Assembly (NCBI RefSeq): GCF_001262605.1
Contig: NZ_LGTC01000001.1
Location: forward strand, 4,908,001-4,972,000
From: Pseudobacteroides cellulosolvens ATCC 35603 = DSM 2933
Lineage (GTDB): Bacteria > Bacillota > Clostridia > Acetivibrionales > DSM-2933
Direction: 5' to 3'
Length of the DNA stretch: 64,000 nucleotides
In this document: piece by piece, positions 46,067-55,301 of the stretch
Layout of the letters: the number at the start of each line of letters is the position of its first letter
Numbering within the stretch: position 1 is the first letter of the stretch
Translations under genes and position numbers: made by a program
Notes under the pieces: generated by a model
Database searches by the model: none
What the model was told of the DNA's origin: nothing
Seen by the model: the letters and a program-made list of their open reading frames with translations, nothing else

Positions 46067-48229
46067 TTATGCTGACTTATAGGCATTATTTTTTTTGCTA
46101 TTAAATAGTTTTGCATAAACCTTATTTTCCTGAAGCAATTCTTTGTGTGTCCCATGCTCAACTAAATATCCATTGTCTAGAACCAGTATCTTATCTGAAT
46201 CAATGATTGTTGACATTCTGTGTGCTACTACAATACGGGTACTACCGTTTTTCTCAAAATATTGAGATATCTTTCTTTCATTTATAGTATCCAATGAGCT
46301 GGTTGCCTCATCCAAAAGAACAAGCTTAGGGTTGTTTACAACTGCTCTTGCCAGAACAATTCTCTGCCTTTGTCCACCTGAAAGGTTCATTCCCATATCC
46401 GACAGCAATGTGTTATATTTCATTGGCATATCGTCAATCTCCCGGCTGATATGGGCTATATCCGTTGCATTTTTTATAAGTTCCATATCAATTTTTTCAC
46501 TATTTAACACAATATTATCCAATATTGTTTTATTAAATAATGTCATATCCTGAGGAACTACACCAATTTGTTTTCTTAACTCTGTTTTATCTATATCTTT
46601 CAAATTAACACCATCATAAAATATCTCTCCTTCTGTCGGTTCATATAAACCTAGCAGAAGCTTTATCAATGTGCTTTTTCCTGACCCTGATGTTCCAACA
46701 ATTGCTGTTTTCTTACCTTTTTCTATTTTGAAGCTTAAATTTTTGATTACATAATCAGATGTATTTGTATATGCAAATGATACATTTCTGAACTCTACCT
46801 CTCCCGTGATATTAATCATTATTGGTTTTTCAGGTTTTACCTCTTCTTTTGCTTCTGTAATGTCATTAATCCGTTCTAAATAAGAAGAAGCTAAATTAAA
46901 ATCATTCCACATGTTAAATAATGAAACGCTTGTTGAAATGAATATACTTGCCAACGAATAACTGGCAATTACTCCACCTATCGTTAACTTTCCCATAGTG
47001 CATAATTTCAATCCTAACAATAATACAAAGAATGGTCCTACAGTTTGGAATATGGAAATAATTGTTTGATACACATTCAATATGACATTCTTCTTTTTAT
47101 ACGCTCTCATACTTCTCTGGTATTTGTCATTCCAATTGTTTTCAACATCAGACTCCATACCTGATGCCTTAACGCCAAATATAGAATATATTGTTTCGGT
47201 CTGAATAGATTGCAGTTTTGTATTTTCTATTATTTGATATTGGTTGGCTTCTAAAATCCTAGGACGCATCACAAATATAAACAATCCGTTGCCGAGAAAA
47301 ATACCCATTGTCACCAAAGTTAACATAACGGATTTATCCAGCAAATAACCTATAATTACAATAGCATAGCCTAACTGAATCACTCCTGTAATAATATGAT
47401 GGGAAATAAGATCTCTAATGATATTTAAGCTATTCAGTCTAAAGAGTAAATCTCCATTTGCCCTACTCTCGAAATATTTATATGGAAGCCTCATTAATTT
47501 AGTAAATGTTCCTTTTGTCAGATGGGTATCTATTTCCATTTGCAGGTCTATAACACTTTTTTGTCTTATAAATGACATAACTCCATATATTAAAATAGTT
47601 GCCAGAACAAAATATATACAGTATTTAACCTGCATTTTATCTGTTCCTTTCGTCGTTAAGTCAATCATACTTTCTATCAAAATCGGTAAAATAAGCTGTA
47701 TACTATAAGTAATTATTGATATTACCGCTGTTTTCAAAAAAACTTCTTTCCTCTGTCCTACTCTTTTTAGCAAGCTGCCCCAGACCCAATGCTTTCTTTT
47801 CTTTGGTACAAACATTTTAGTCGGTGTTACAGTCATCACCACATTTAAATATTCATCTTTAAATTCTTCAAATGTTTTTTTGATTTTTCCATACGCAGGA
47901 TCAACTATTACCGCCTCTTTTTTATTTATTGATTCTAAAACAACATATTGCTCTTTATCCCATAATACAATAGCCGGCAGTTTGACTTGCAATAACTCAT
48001 CACTACTCATTTGTAATATGTTTGTTTCAATTCCTCTTTGATGAAAAAATCGCTCCATATGAGCTAATTTCAATCCATCTCTGCCTACCTCTAGTTCATC
48101 CCTGATATTTCCCAATGTTTCATTACTTTTATAATATTTCAGAATCATTGCTATGCAACACAGACCGCACTCGGTTTGCTGCATTTGTTCAATGTATGGG
48201 ACTTTTCTTAAATGCTTCACCAAATTCAC
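46067..48229 (-). CDS. C39-type ABC exporter with probably inactive peptidase domain
   Basis: A 720-residue paralogue of the other exporter. The C39 domain keeps QTECGLCC (Cys21) and VDPAYG (Asp110), but at the place of the catalytic His the sequence is KEQYVVLES, with Gln94. The peptidase is therefore probably not able to cut, while the membrane part and the ATPase (TSGSGKSTLIKLLLGLYEPT, LSGGQRQRIVLARAVV, LVLLDEATSSLD) are complete. It may form a heterodimer with the other exporter. The start is GTG, at 48229 or nine bases downstream; the latter has better spacing from AAGG. Confidence 0.85.
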   Translation of the reverse strand: MNLVKHLRKVPYIEQMQQTECGLCCIAMILKYYKSNETLGNIRDELEVGRDGLKLAHMERFFHQRGIETNILQMSSDELLQVKLPAIVLWDKEQYVVLESINKKEAVIVDPAYGKIKKTFEEFKDEYLNVVMTVTPTKMFVPKKRKHWVWGSLLKRVGQRKEVFLKTAVISIITYSIQLILPILIESMIDLTTKGTDKMQVKYCIYFVLATILIYGVMSFIRQKSVIDLQMEIDTHLTKGTFTKLMRLPYKYFESRANGDLLFRLNSLNIIRDLISHHIITGVIQLGYAIVIIGYLLDKSVMLTLVTMGIFLGNGLFIFVMRPRILEANQYQIIENTKLQSIQTETIYSIFGVKASGMESDVENNWNDKYQRSMRAYKKKNVILNVYQTIISIFQTVGPFFVLLLGLKLCTMGKLTIGGVIASYSLASIFISTSVSLFNMWNDFNLASSYLERINDITEAKEEVKPEKPIMINITGEVEFRNVSFAYTNTSDYVIKNLSFKIEKGKKTAIVGTSGSGKSTLIKLLLGLYEPTEGEIFYDGVNLKDIDKTELRKQIGVVPQDMTLFNKTILDNIVLNSEKIDMELIKNATDIAHISREIDDMPMKYNTLLSDMGMNLSGGQRQRIVLARAVVNNPKLVLLDEATSSLDTINERKISQYFEKNGSTRIVVAHRMSTIIDSDKILVLDNGYLVEHGTHKELLQENKVYAKLFNSKKNNAYKSA

Positions 48230-48277
48230 CTTCTTTTTTCCGTTTGAATGATCTGAACACGTAACTTATTTCGGTCA

Positions 48278-50284
48278 TTACTTACCGTTTATCATATTAC
48301 GACAACTAAAGTAAGTTACTAAAAAATATCCGCCATATATTATCAATAACAACACGATGATATATCCTACATTTACACCAATATCCAATCCTAATGAAAC
48401 ACTGGCTTTGGATATAATACTGGGAAGAGCTACGATAGAATAAATACTTGCAAGCATCAGTGGTGCTCCAAAATAAATAGCTATTTGTTTTAAGATTGTG
48501 TGGTAGCAAAGCTTCTTTTCTACACCCAACTTCTGAAGTAGATTGTAACGATACACATTATCAAATGTTTCCGTTAACTGCTGCAAAGACAATATTGCCA
48601 CACAAATGATTAAAAATATAATTCCGATATAACAGCAAACAAATGCAGCCATGGCAAACATTCCGTAATATGCCTCAAATACAAGTGTTTTTGTTAGAGA
48701 TTGATAGGGACTTTGTGGATCTCCCATAAAACTCACCAATAAATTATCGAATTTTTGTTTATTGCTGTCTTCTTTAAATATTCCATTCAAAATAATACTT
48801 GTTTTATTTAAATTTGCAATAACTTTATCAGACACTACAATTGTTCCATGATCGTTATTGCCTACACTGGACAAATAATACACCACTTCATTGATTCTAC
48901 CCATTTCTGGCGTAAGTTTCCTACCTGCAATATTTATTGCTTTATTGCTTTCTACGAAAGACTGCAATAATTCCTTAGTTCCTCTATATTTACAATTTAT
49001 CAGGTATGTGCTTTCCTTTAAATCAATCTTATCTTTGCCCTGACTTTCCAATATTTTATTGTAATCAGAGATGGAGATTATCGGAACTGTCTCTTCCAGT
49101 AAGTCAGCATCTGCTTTAAACAATTTATCCGGATCTGCAATAATATTATTATAGGTAAATGTTTTTTCTTCATATATACTTATTTCAATCTGTTCTTTCA
49201 GGTATTCGTTTAAATCCACTTTCTTTTTAGAAAAGTATTGTTGAAATGTTTCACTTTTATCTGCTTTCTTATTTTCCAAATCCTTTAGAACAATAAAATC
49301 ATAGGGTGTTTCATCGGCTGCATTACTATTTAAGGAAAGTGCTATTCCCATTCCTGTTGATACAATGCATATTGTAGCCGCCAATAATAAACATACTATT
49401 GTTATGGTTAAATAATTCGTTTGGATCTTGGCACTGATTTGACGAATTAAAAATACATTAACATCTTTGAAATACCATTTCACATTCTTTTGCAGTGTAT
49501 AAAAGAGCACTCCAAAAAACGAGTACATAATACATGCAGTTCCAAGAATTCCAAGTACAAAACTTATTGAAAAAATTGCTGAATTGGAAATTGCCCCGTT
49601 CTTTTTATAAATAAGCAATGCTACTATAGCAAGCATACAAAGTCCAACAAACAGAATACCCGCTAAAGCCTTTTTACTTTTTACAGCGAAATTTTCATTT
49701 TTTCTGCCTGCATTTAATAGATCTATTAATTTAACTTTTGCAACTGTTCTTACATTAAAAATAATAACAACAATAAATATTATAGAAAAACAAATTAATG
49801 TATTTATCAGTGATGATATAGAAAATACAAAACGATATTGAGATAAATCAATGGCAAACATTTTCAGTGCAATAGCAGAAACTCCTTGAGATAAAAGACA
49901 TCCAATCGCTATGCCGGATATAAATGAAAATATACCGATTAAAATTGTCTCCCCAACAAAAATACCGGATATGCTGCGGTTTTCCATACCTAAAAGCATA
50001 TATATGCCCAGTTCTTTTTTTCTTCTTTTTAGTAAATAATTATTCGCATATATGATAAGAAAAGCCAAAATAAATGCAATAAATTTAGAAAGAACTGACA
50101 GGACAGAAATCAGCTGCCTGGACAAGTTACTTGTTGCATCGCTTGTGGCTGTTTTAAATGCAGTTTGTGAATCCAGAGAATTGAATGCATAAAATAATGC
50201 TACTGCAATCATTAATGTCAAAAAATAAATACTATAATCTTTAATATTCTTTCTTACATTATTAAATATAATTTTAAAATACAT
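48278..50284 (-). CDS. BceB/FtsX-type ABC transporter permease, bacteriocin immunity
   Basis: A 668-residue permease with about ten membrane helices and a large extracellular domain of about 200 residues between helices 7 and 8, the layout of BceB/VraG-type peptide-antibiotic resistance transporters. FtsX-like segments are LLKRRKKELGIYMLLGM near residue 90 and FDNVYRYNLLQKLGVEKK near 580. It is encoded just after its ATPase. The expected role is self-protection against the lanthipeptide, by moving it off lipid-linked targets. No BceRS-type two-component genes are adjacent. Confidence 0.88.
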   Translation of the reverse strand: MYFKIIFNNVRKNIKDYSIYFLTLMIAVALFYAFNSLDSQTAFKTATSDATSNLSRQLISVLSVLSKFIAFILAFLIIYANNYLLKRRKKELGIYMLLGMENRSISGIFVGETILIGIFSFISGIAIGCLLSQGVSAIALKMFAIDLSQYRFVFSISSLINTLICFSIIFIVVIIFNVRTVAKVKLIDLLNAGRKNENFAVKSKKALAGILFVGLCMLAIVALLIYKKNGAISNSAIFSISFVLGILGTACIMYSFFGVLFYTLQKNVKWYFKDVNVFLIRQISAKIQTNYLTITIVCLLLAATICIVSTGMGIALSLNSNAADETPYDFIVLKDLENKKADKSETFQQYFSKKKVDLNEYLKEQIEISIYEEKTFTYNNIIADPDKLFKADADLLEETVPIISISDYNKILESQGKDKIDLKESTYLINCKYRGTKELLQSFVESNKAINIAGRKLTPEMGRINEVVYYLSSVGNNDHGTIVVSDKVIANLNKTSIILNGIFKEDSNKQKFDNLLVSFMGDPQSPYQSLTKTLVFEAYYGMFAMAAFVCCYIGIIFLIICVAILSLQQLTETFDNVYRYNLLQKLGVEKKLCYHTILKQIAIYFGAPLMLASIYSIVALPSIISKASVSLGLDIGVNVGYIIVLLLIIYGGYFLVTYFSCRNMINGK

Positions 50285-50287
50285 CTC

Positions 50288-51040
50288 CTATTCACCTCCA
50301 ATAGCAGCAACCACATCCATTATTTTGTCAAAAAAGACTTTTCTATCATCACTTCCACGAAGTAATTCTTTATAAATCTTTCCGTCCTTTATAAAAAGAA
50401 TTCTTTTGCAGTAACTTGCTGTATTGGAATCATGAGTTACCATTAATATAGTAGCCTTCATATCATCGTTCATAGTTTCCAAGTTATTAAGAAGCATTTT
50501 TGCTGAACGAGAGTCTAATGCACCGGTAGGCTCATCTGCCAACACCAGGGATGGATTGCATACAATAGCTCTTGCTGCCGAAACCCTTTGCTGCTGACCT
50601 CCAGACATTTGATAAGGATATTTTTGCAGTACTTCTTCTATGCCTAATGTTTTTGCTACTTTAAGTATTTTTGCTTCCATCTCAGATACAGGACTTTTCA
50701 TAATGGATAAAGCTAATGCAATGTTTTCATAGGCTGTTAAGGTATCCAGCAAATTGAAGTTTTGAAATATAAACCCTAAATTTTCTCTTCGAAAAGCTGC
50801 AACTTCTTGATTTTTTAACGTTGTAATATCCCTGTCATTTATTTTAATCTGTCCTGCCGATATGGTATCAATTGTGGAAATACAGTTTAATAAAGTAGAT
50901 TTCCCCGAACCTGATGGACCCATAATTCCAAGAAATTCACCTTCTTCTACTTCAAATGAAATACCATTAATCGCTTGTGTACGGTTTTCTTTTGTTCCAT
51001 ATTCTTTGTAAATATTTATTACCTGTAATACTTTGCTCAT
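50288..51040 (-). CDS. BceA-type ABC transporter ATP-binding protein
   Basis: A 250-residue ATPase of the MacB/BceA class. The order is GPSGSGKSTLLNCISTIDTI (Walker A), FIFQNFNLLDTLTAYENIAL (Q-loop region), YQMSGGQQQRVSAARAI (signature) and LVLADEPTGALDSRSAK (Walker B). Three bases separate it from the permease gene. It lies between the synthetase and the exporter genes, the usual place for lanthipeptide immunity. Confidence 0.92.
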   Translation of the reverse strand: MSKVLQVINIYKEYGTKENRTQAINGISFEVEEGEFLGIMGPSGSGKSTLLNCISTIDTISAGQIKINDRDITTLKNQEVAAFRRENLGFIFQNFNLLDTLTAYENIALALSIMKSPVSEMEAKILKVAKTLGIEEVLQKYPYQMSGGQQQRVSAARAIVCNPSLVLADEPTGALDSRSAKMLLNNLETMNDDMKATILMVTHDSNTASYCKRILFIKDGKIYKELLRGSDDRKVFFDKIMDVVAAIGGE

Positions 51041-51101
51041 TTATCTGCCTCTTTTCTAACCAAAAACTTTATAATGTTCATATTCTAAATGTCCTAGGGT
51101 A

Positions 51102-52436
51102 TTATTTGAAACTTAGTAATTCTGCAATAAAATTATTATGATTAAACTCATCCAGCAATCCTAATCCTATCCCAGCCTTACCCGCCATTATCCCCCAATC
51201 TTCAAGGGTATAAAGGCTTTGAGCCTGCTCAACAAGATAATTCTGTATAAATTTATTAAGTGTATATGTGCATTGTTTCATCAATTGAGTATCATTCATA
51301 AATTCTGCAGCGTATCTTAAAATGCTTATGCTTCCGATATCACCATGACAAATGCTAAAATCATTGCCAAAGCCATATTTCTTTAATTGCTCAATAAGCA
51401 GTTTTATCTCTCCTATTAGTTTTTCATCTTTCGCATTTGACTGATATAGCATTATTTTAGATAGCAGTAATCCGGCTATTCCATTGCACCATGAGTAGTA
51501 ATGAGCCTTCTCTCTGATCATCCACATATTATCGTTTTTATTAAACCGTGTATTTCTTTCATAATTAAGTGACTTATAAATCATTTCTAAAATGTCCGGA
51601 TCTGATAAAATTTCATAACATCCAGCTAAATGACACATAATTCCTGCATTTCCATGAGCATATCCAATATCTCCGTTATCTGTCCATGAAATCTCTTCAG
51701 ATGATATGTAAATTACTTCCTTCTTTAACTTGTCTACAATTTTACTTAATACCTCTTTCACAACTTCCTGATACTTTATATCCAGGGTTTTATATATGGT
51801 AGTTAAAACCCCCATAATACCGCTAATTCCGGAAAGAACATCTATCCTGTCCTGCTTGCCTATATTCTCATTTGTAAACTCAAATATTTTATAAATACGT
51901 TCCCATACTTCTTTGATTTCAGCTTCATTATATAGACCATATTGAATAAACTTATACAAGGTATAGACATAAGAATATATTCCTGTAAACACGCCAAATC
52001 CCATTGCTTCAATGTCTTTCACATTATTAATATTTATCATCCTGTCTACTGAATTTAGAGTGTCTTTTGCATATTGGATATAAGATTCTTTTTTTAATGT
52101 CTTTCCTAAATACATAAAAAATACAGCCATTCCACAATTGCCTTTATATAAATCCCACCCTACCGGGTTAACGGAATAATAATCATCTCCAAAACCTGTG
52201 TAACAGATCCAACTATTTTCTTTTTTATTATTTACTACAACCGAAAAGCCCCTTTCAATGATTTTTTCACCAATATTACGGGCTTCTTTTAAATAATCAT
52301 AATTTACTCCGCAATCATCACCGTCTGAAAATTGAGTTTCTGTTTTATCCGGTAAATCCGTTTCCATTTTACACCCTATATAACTCAAATAAATAAGTGC
52401 TACCTGCCTTTCTAGATCAATGGCATTTAGCTTCAT
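51102..52436 (-). CDS. lanM: LanM class II lanthipeptide synthetase, C-terminal cyclase half
   Basis: A 444-residue LanC-like half that should join Cys to dehydrated Ser/Thr to make lanthionine rings. The zinc site is complete: SWCNGIAG (Cys317) and ICHGD (Cys363, His364), with GYAHGNAG (His261) as the conserved active-site His. Its first residues KLNAIDLERQVALIYLSYI match the segment that follows the dehydratase domain in full LanM proteins. It has only a weak ribosome binding site (GAAG), which suggests that it was the continuous 3' part of a larger gene. See the frameshift finding. Confidence 0.88.
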   Translation of the reverse strand: MKLNAIDLERQVALIYLSYIGCKMETDLPDKTETQFSDGDDCGVNYDYLKEARNIGEKIIERGFSVVVNNKKENSWICYTGFGDDYYSVNPVGWDLYKGNCGMAVFFMYLGKTLKKESYIQYAKDTLNSVDRMININNVKDIEAMGFGVFTGIYSYVYTLYKFIQYGLYNEAEIKEVWERIYKIFEFTNENIGKQDRIDVLSGISGIMGVLTTIYKTLDIKYQEVVKEVLSKIVDKLKKEVIYISSEEISWTDNGDIGYAHGNAGIMCHLAGCYEILSDPDILEMIYKSLNYERNTRFNKNDNMWMIREKAHYYSWCNGIAGLLLSKIMLYQSNAKDEKLIGEIKLLIEQLKKYGFGNDFSICHGDIGSISILRYAAEFMNDTQLMKQCTYTLNKFIQNYLVEQAQSLYTLEDWGIMAGKAGIGLGLLDEFNHNNFIAELLSFK

Positions 52437-52459
52437 AATTTTTTCTTCTAATGTTTCAA

Positions 52460-54229
52460 TTATACTTTTTTGTATTTATCATAAACAACTTCATTTTTAT
52501 GATTTATTGCTTTGTGGCTATCTGCATTAATTATAAATGAAGGAACATCTCCATTAAGCATAGCTTCGATTTCTGTCTGGTATAATTTCTGCTCATCAAA
52601 ATTATCAATATCTTTAATCAAGATACCTATTCTATGGAAGTAGACTATCCGATCCATTCCGTTATGCAATAAATCAGGATGGTAACTTGTTGATATCAAC
52701 TGGTTATAGTCATTTGTTGCTTTATATATCACTCTGCATTCCACATTATTGAATAATTCTTTTATTTTATCTATATACTCATCTTTGTTTTCCAAAATCC
52801 ATTTGTACGTACTTACAAAACCTTGCCTTACATATCCGATATATCCATTTCCTCCAACCTTTTTGCCATCATAAAGAGGATAATTTCCAGCATCCGATAT
52901 TTCCTTATATACATTTTCTACTGAAATATTATCACTATCAAAGTTTGTTATTTTTTGAGTTTTAAAGGGAGACTTCTTTGCTTTTCCCGATCCGATAGCT
53001 CCTATTTCCATTACCTCATTTGTATTAAAGTTCTGTAACAATGCAGGTAATATTAACACACTATTAACAGAGTTTTGAATATAATTGTCTATATAGGCCT
53101 CTACAGAATCAATTTCCTCGTTCTTATGGCATTCATCCGTATGAAGTACTGTCTCAAGATCAATTAATATGGGATATTTCCCATTAGCAATTATATTTTC
53201 ACAATGACAGTCCTTTGAATTTAAAGTATAAAACAAACATAGCAGTTCTCCCATCTTAAGGTAAAATTCATTTACCTCTTCCATGGCTTTACATTCACTA
53301 TGTTCAATGAATTCCATCCACCCTGCAGCTTTGATGCCATATGTTTTACAAGTATTCAAGGGACTAAATCCAGGTATTCTATTATTAACCCATTTTATGA
53401 ACGAATCATATGCTTTTTCCATAGAAAAGCTCCTGGGCTTATACATAAGAACTTTCCGGCTAAACTTAATGGTTGCTACTGTTTTTCCATTGTTATGCGT
53501 ATCTCCGTTCCCCAGCATAATGCTTTGTATCTTACCTAATGATTTACCATCCTTAAATGTCTTTTCCAATTCATTCAAATTGGACTTTATATTTGATATA
53601 ATCTCCTCAAAATAACAAACATTATACAAAATCGTTCTTTTTAAAACTTTATATAATTCCGGATATACAAAGTAAACTTCTTTGAGATAATCCATATCCC
53701 TTAAAAGATTATGTGTGTAATACTTTCCACGTTCTAAACTTGTTTCACCCTTTAATCGTTTATCTAATTTAGCGATATTTGTCTCTACAATAATAGTTCG
53801 ATAACTTAATGCTGTTAATTTATCTAGTATATTATCTATCATATTTTCTAAAAATAAGTCCCCATCTTCTAAAATATCGCTTGATTGGGCCAGTTTCATC
53901 AATCTATCCATGTATAAAAGCAATACCGGTTTAAAGAAAAATGACCACATATTTTTTTTAGTCTGTTTCAACAATATTTCGTCCAGTATTTTCGTGTAAC
54001 AGCTTTCATTTAAATCAGAAAACGTCTTATCTATTTCATCTAAAATTTCTTCTTCCTTATTATAATTTTGCAAGAAATAATCTAATGTTTTTCCGGATAT
54101 TTTCCCCAAAAGATCTTCGATTTTGTATTGTCTCTTTTTTTCAGGAAATAGACTTCTCCAGTAGTTAATAATTTTATCCTCTTCAATTATTTTCTTACAT
54201 TCCTGATTATACTGTAAACTGTTATTCAT
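52460..54229 (-). CDS. lanM: LanM class II lanthipeptide synthetase, N-terminal dehydratase half
   Basis: About 589 residues of DUF4135-type dehydratase, which phosphorylates and eliminates Ser/Thr of the precursor. Active-site motifs are all present: YKPRSF, GWMEFIEH, DCHCENIIA and ILIDLET. It ends at KYKKV followed by TAA. The A6 tract just before it (complement of 52466-52471), read one base back, gives KKSIIETLEEKIMKLNAIDL without a stop and so joins the cyclase half. The ATG at 54229, preceded by GGTGGAGG, is the best start; a GTG within the ribosome binding site lies 15 bases upstream. Confidence 0.9.
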   Translation of the reverse strand: MNNSLQYNQECKKIIEEDKIINYWRSLFPEKKRQYKIEDLLGKISGKTLDYFLQNYNKEEEILDEIDKTFSDLNESCYTKILDEILLKQTKKNMWSFFFKPVLLLYMDRLMKLAQSSDILEDGDLFLENMIDNILDKLTALSYRTIIVETNIAKLDKRLKGETSLERGKYYTHNLLRDMDYLKEVYFVYPELYKVLKRTILYNVCYFEEIISNIKSNLNELEKTFKDGKSLGKIQSIMLGNGDTHNNGKTVATIKFSRKVLMYKPRSFSMEKAYDSFIKWVNNRIPGFSPLNTCKTYGIKAAGWMEFIEHSECKAMEEVNEFYLKMGELLCLFYTLNSKDCHCENIIANGKYPILIDLETVLHTDECHKNEEIDSVEAYIDNYIQNSVNSVLILPALLQNFNTNEVMEIGAIGSGKAKKSPFKTQKITNFDSDNISVENVYKEISDAGNYPLYDGKKVGGNGYIGYVRQGFVSTYKWILENKDEYIDKIKELFNNVECRVIYKATNDYNQLISTSYHPDLLHNGMDRIVYFHRIGILIKDIDNFDEQKLYQTEIEAMLNGDVPSFIINADSHKAINHKNEVVYDKYKKV

Positions 54230-54268
54230 GGTACTTTCCTCCACCTAGTTATTCCTTTTATCAACCCT

Positions 54269-54318
54269 AAATTACAAGGCTAGATTATTTTAAAACAAAT
54301 AGTCCAGCCTTGTAATTT
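54269..54318. repeat. 13-bp perfect inverted repeat between lanA and lanM
   Basis: AAATTACAAGGCT (54269-54281) and AGCCTTGTAATTT (54306-54318) are exact reverse complements. It separates the precursor genes from the synthetase gene, as the hairpin at 42863 does in the other cluster, and has no strong T-tract on the transcribed strand. A partial attenuator or RNA-stabilising element is likely. Confidence 0.7.
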
Positions 54319-54381
54319 ATAATTATTGTTCATATAGCCTCAAGATTAATTATTTTATGTATACTCATATGATTGCCGGAA

Positions 54382-54591
54382 TTAGCAAAGATAAGGATTA
54401 TTTGTACAATCGTAAGATATTGTTATATATCTTATATAGCACCTATCGTCTAAAGTCAGTTGGATTGCTGATGTTAATCCTGCTCCTGCTTTTTCATCCA
54501 AATCTTGATCTATGATTTCTTCTATTACCCCATTTATTGGACCCGGTACTCTTTCATCAGTTAATTGATTTCTCAATTTTTCTTTTTTCAT
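54382..54591 (-). CDS. lanA3: Class II lanthipeptide precursor, LanA3 (divergent core)
   Basis: A 69-residue precursor. The leader (MKKEKLRNQLTDERVPGPIN, then DLDEKAGAG) is close to the other two. The predicted core starts after GAG, with LTSAIQLTLDD, then Cys51, YITISYDC (Cys62) and a C-terminal Cys69. The second half of the core differs from the other two: aromatic residues replace GRM, NNPYLC replaces SPHVSCG. Thr/Ser residues for dehydration are Thr40, Ser41, Thr46, Thr57, Ser59 and Thr63. AAAGGG precedes the start. Confidence 0.85.
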   Translation of the reverse strand: MKKEKLRNQLTDERVPGPINGVIEEIIDQDLDEKAGAGLTSAIQLTLDDRCYIRYITISYDCTNNPYLC

Positions 54592-54633
54592 TTTTCATTA
54601 CCCTTTAAATTTATTTTTCACTTCACCTTACCA

Positions 54634-54843
54634 TTAACCGCAAGATACATGAGGTGATGAACATTCATATGATACTGTCAGCATTCTTCCGCACTTGCCG
54701 GCTAAAGTCATCTGGATTGCTGATGTCAATCCTGCTCCTGCTTTTTCATCTAAGTCTTGGCCTTTGATTTCTTCTACTACTCCACTAATTGGACCTGTTA
54801 CTTTTTCTTCAGTTAATTGATTTCTCATTTTCTCTTTACTCAT
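54634..54843 (-). CDS. lanA2: Class II lanthipeptide precursor, LanA2
   Basis: A 69-residue precursor. I start at ATG 54843, preceded by GAAGGGGGA; an upstream ATG 36 bases away lacks a site. Leader residues 1-38 end in DEKAGAG, a variant of the GG/GA cleavage motif. The core has LTSAIQMTLAGKCGRM then LTVSYECSSPHVSCG, with Cys51, 61 and 68. The stretch LTVSYEC resembles the TxTxEC ring of mersacidin-like and two-component alpha lantibiotics, which bind lipid II; this is an inference from similarity. Confidence 0.88.
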   Translation of the reverse strand: MSKEKMRNQLTEEKVTGPISGVVEEIKGQDLDEKAGAGLTSAIQMTLAGKCGRMLTVSYECSSPHVSCG

Positions 54844-54885
54844 TTTGTTTCCCCCTTCTATAAAATATTTTTTCTTCACTTTCCA

Positions 54886-55095
54886 TTAACCACATGATAC
54901 ATGAGGTGATGTGCATTCATATGAAACTGTTACCATTCTTCCGCACCTACCAGCAACAGTCATCCTTATTGCTGTAGATATTCCTGCTCCTGCTTTTTCA
55001 TCCAAGTCCTGGCCTTTGATTTCTTCTACTACCCCGTTAATTGGGCCTGTTACTTTTTCTTCAGCTAATGGATTTCTCATTTTTTCTTTACTCAT
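54886..55095 (-). CDS. lanA1: Class II lanthipeptide precursor, LanA1
   Basis: A 69-residue precursor, first gene of the cluster. It has the same leader and Cys positions (51, 61, 68) as LanA2, with changes at core positions such as ISTAIRMTVAGR and CTSPHVSCG. AAAGGGG lies ten bases before the start and a TATAAT lies about 42 bases upstream. The three genes may make variants that act together or target different strains. Confidence 0.88.
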   Translation of the reverse strand: MSKEKMRNPLAEEKVTGPINGVVEEIKGQDLDEKAGAGISTAIRMTVAGRCGRMVTVSYECTSPHVSCG

Positions 55096-55136
55096 TTTTA
55101 ATTACCCCTTTATCTAAAATTTTTGTTTACAACGAA

Positions 55137-55193
55137 ATTATATCAAAGGAATAAACTTAAAAAAGAAATTAGCCTTAAACGTGAAATATTTCA
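55137..55193 (-). promoter_or_regulatory. Probable lanA promoter with upstream palindrome
   Basis: TATAAT (complement of 55137-55142) fits a -10 box for the lanthipeptide operon. No close match to TTGACA is seen at the usual spacing, which would suit activator control. A perfect 12-base palindrome TGAAATATTTCA at 55182-55193, about 40 bases upstream of the -10 box, is a candidate operator. Confidence 0.5.
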
Positions 55194-55301
55194 GCATAAA
55201 TTTATAAATCTACTATGAAATCAGTAGTATGTGCACTGTATTTTAGAATTAACGCAAAAGAGGTGAAAATATTGCAGCTCTAAATACCTAAATAGAGACT
55301 A

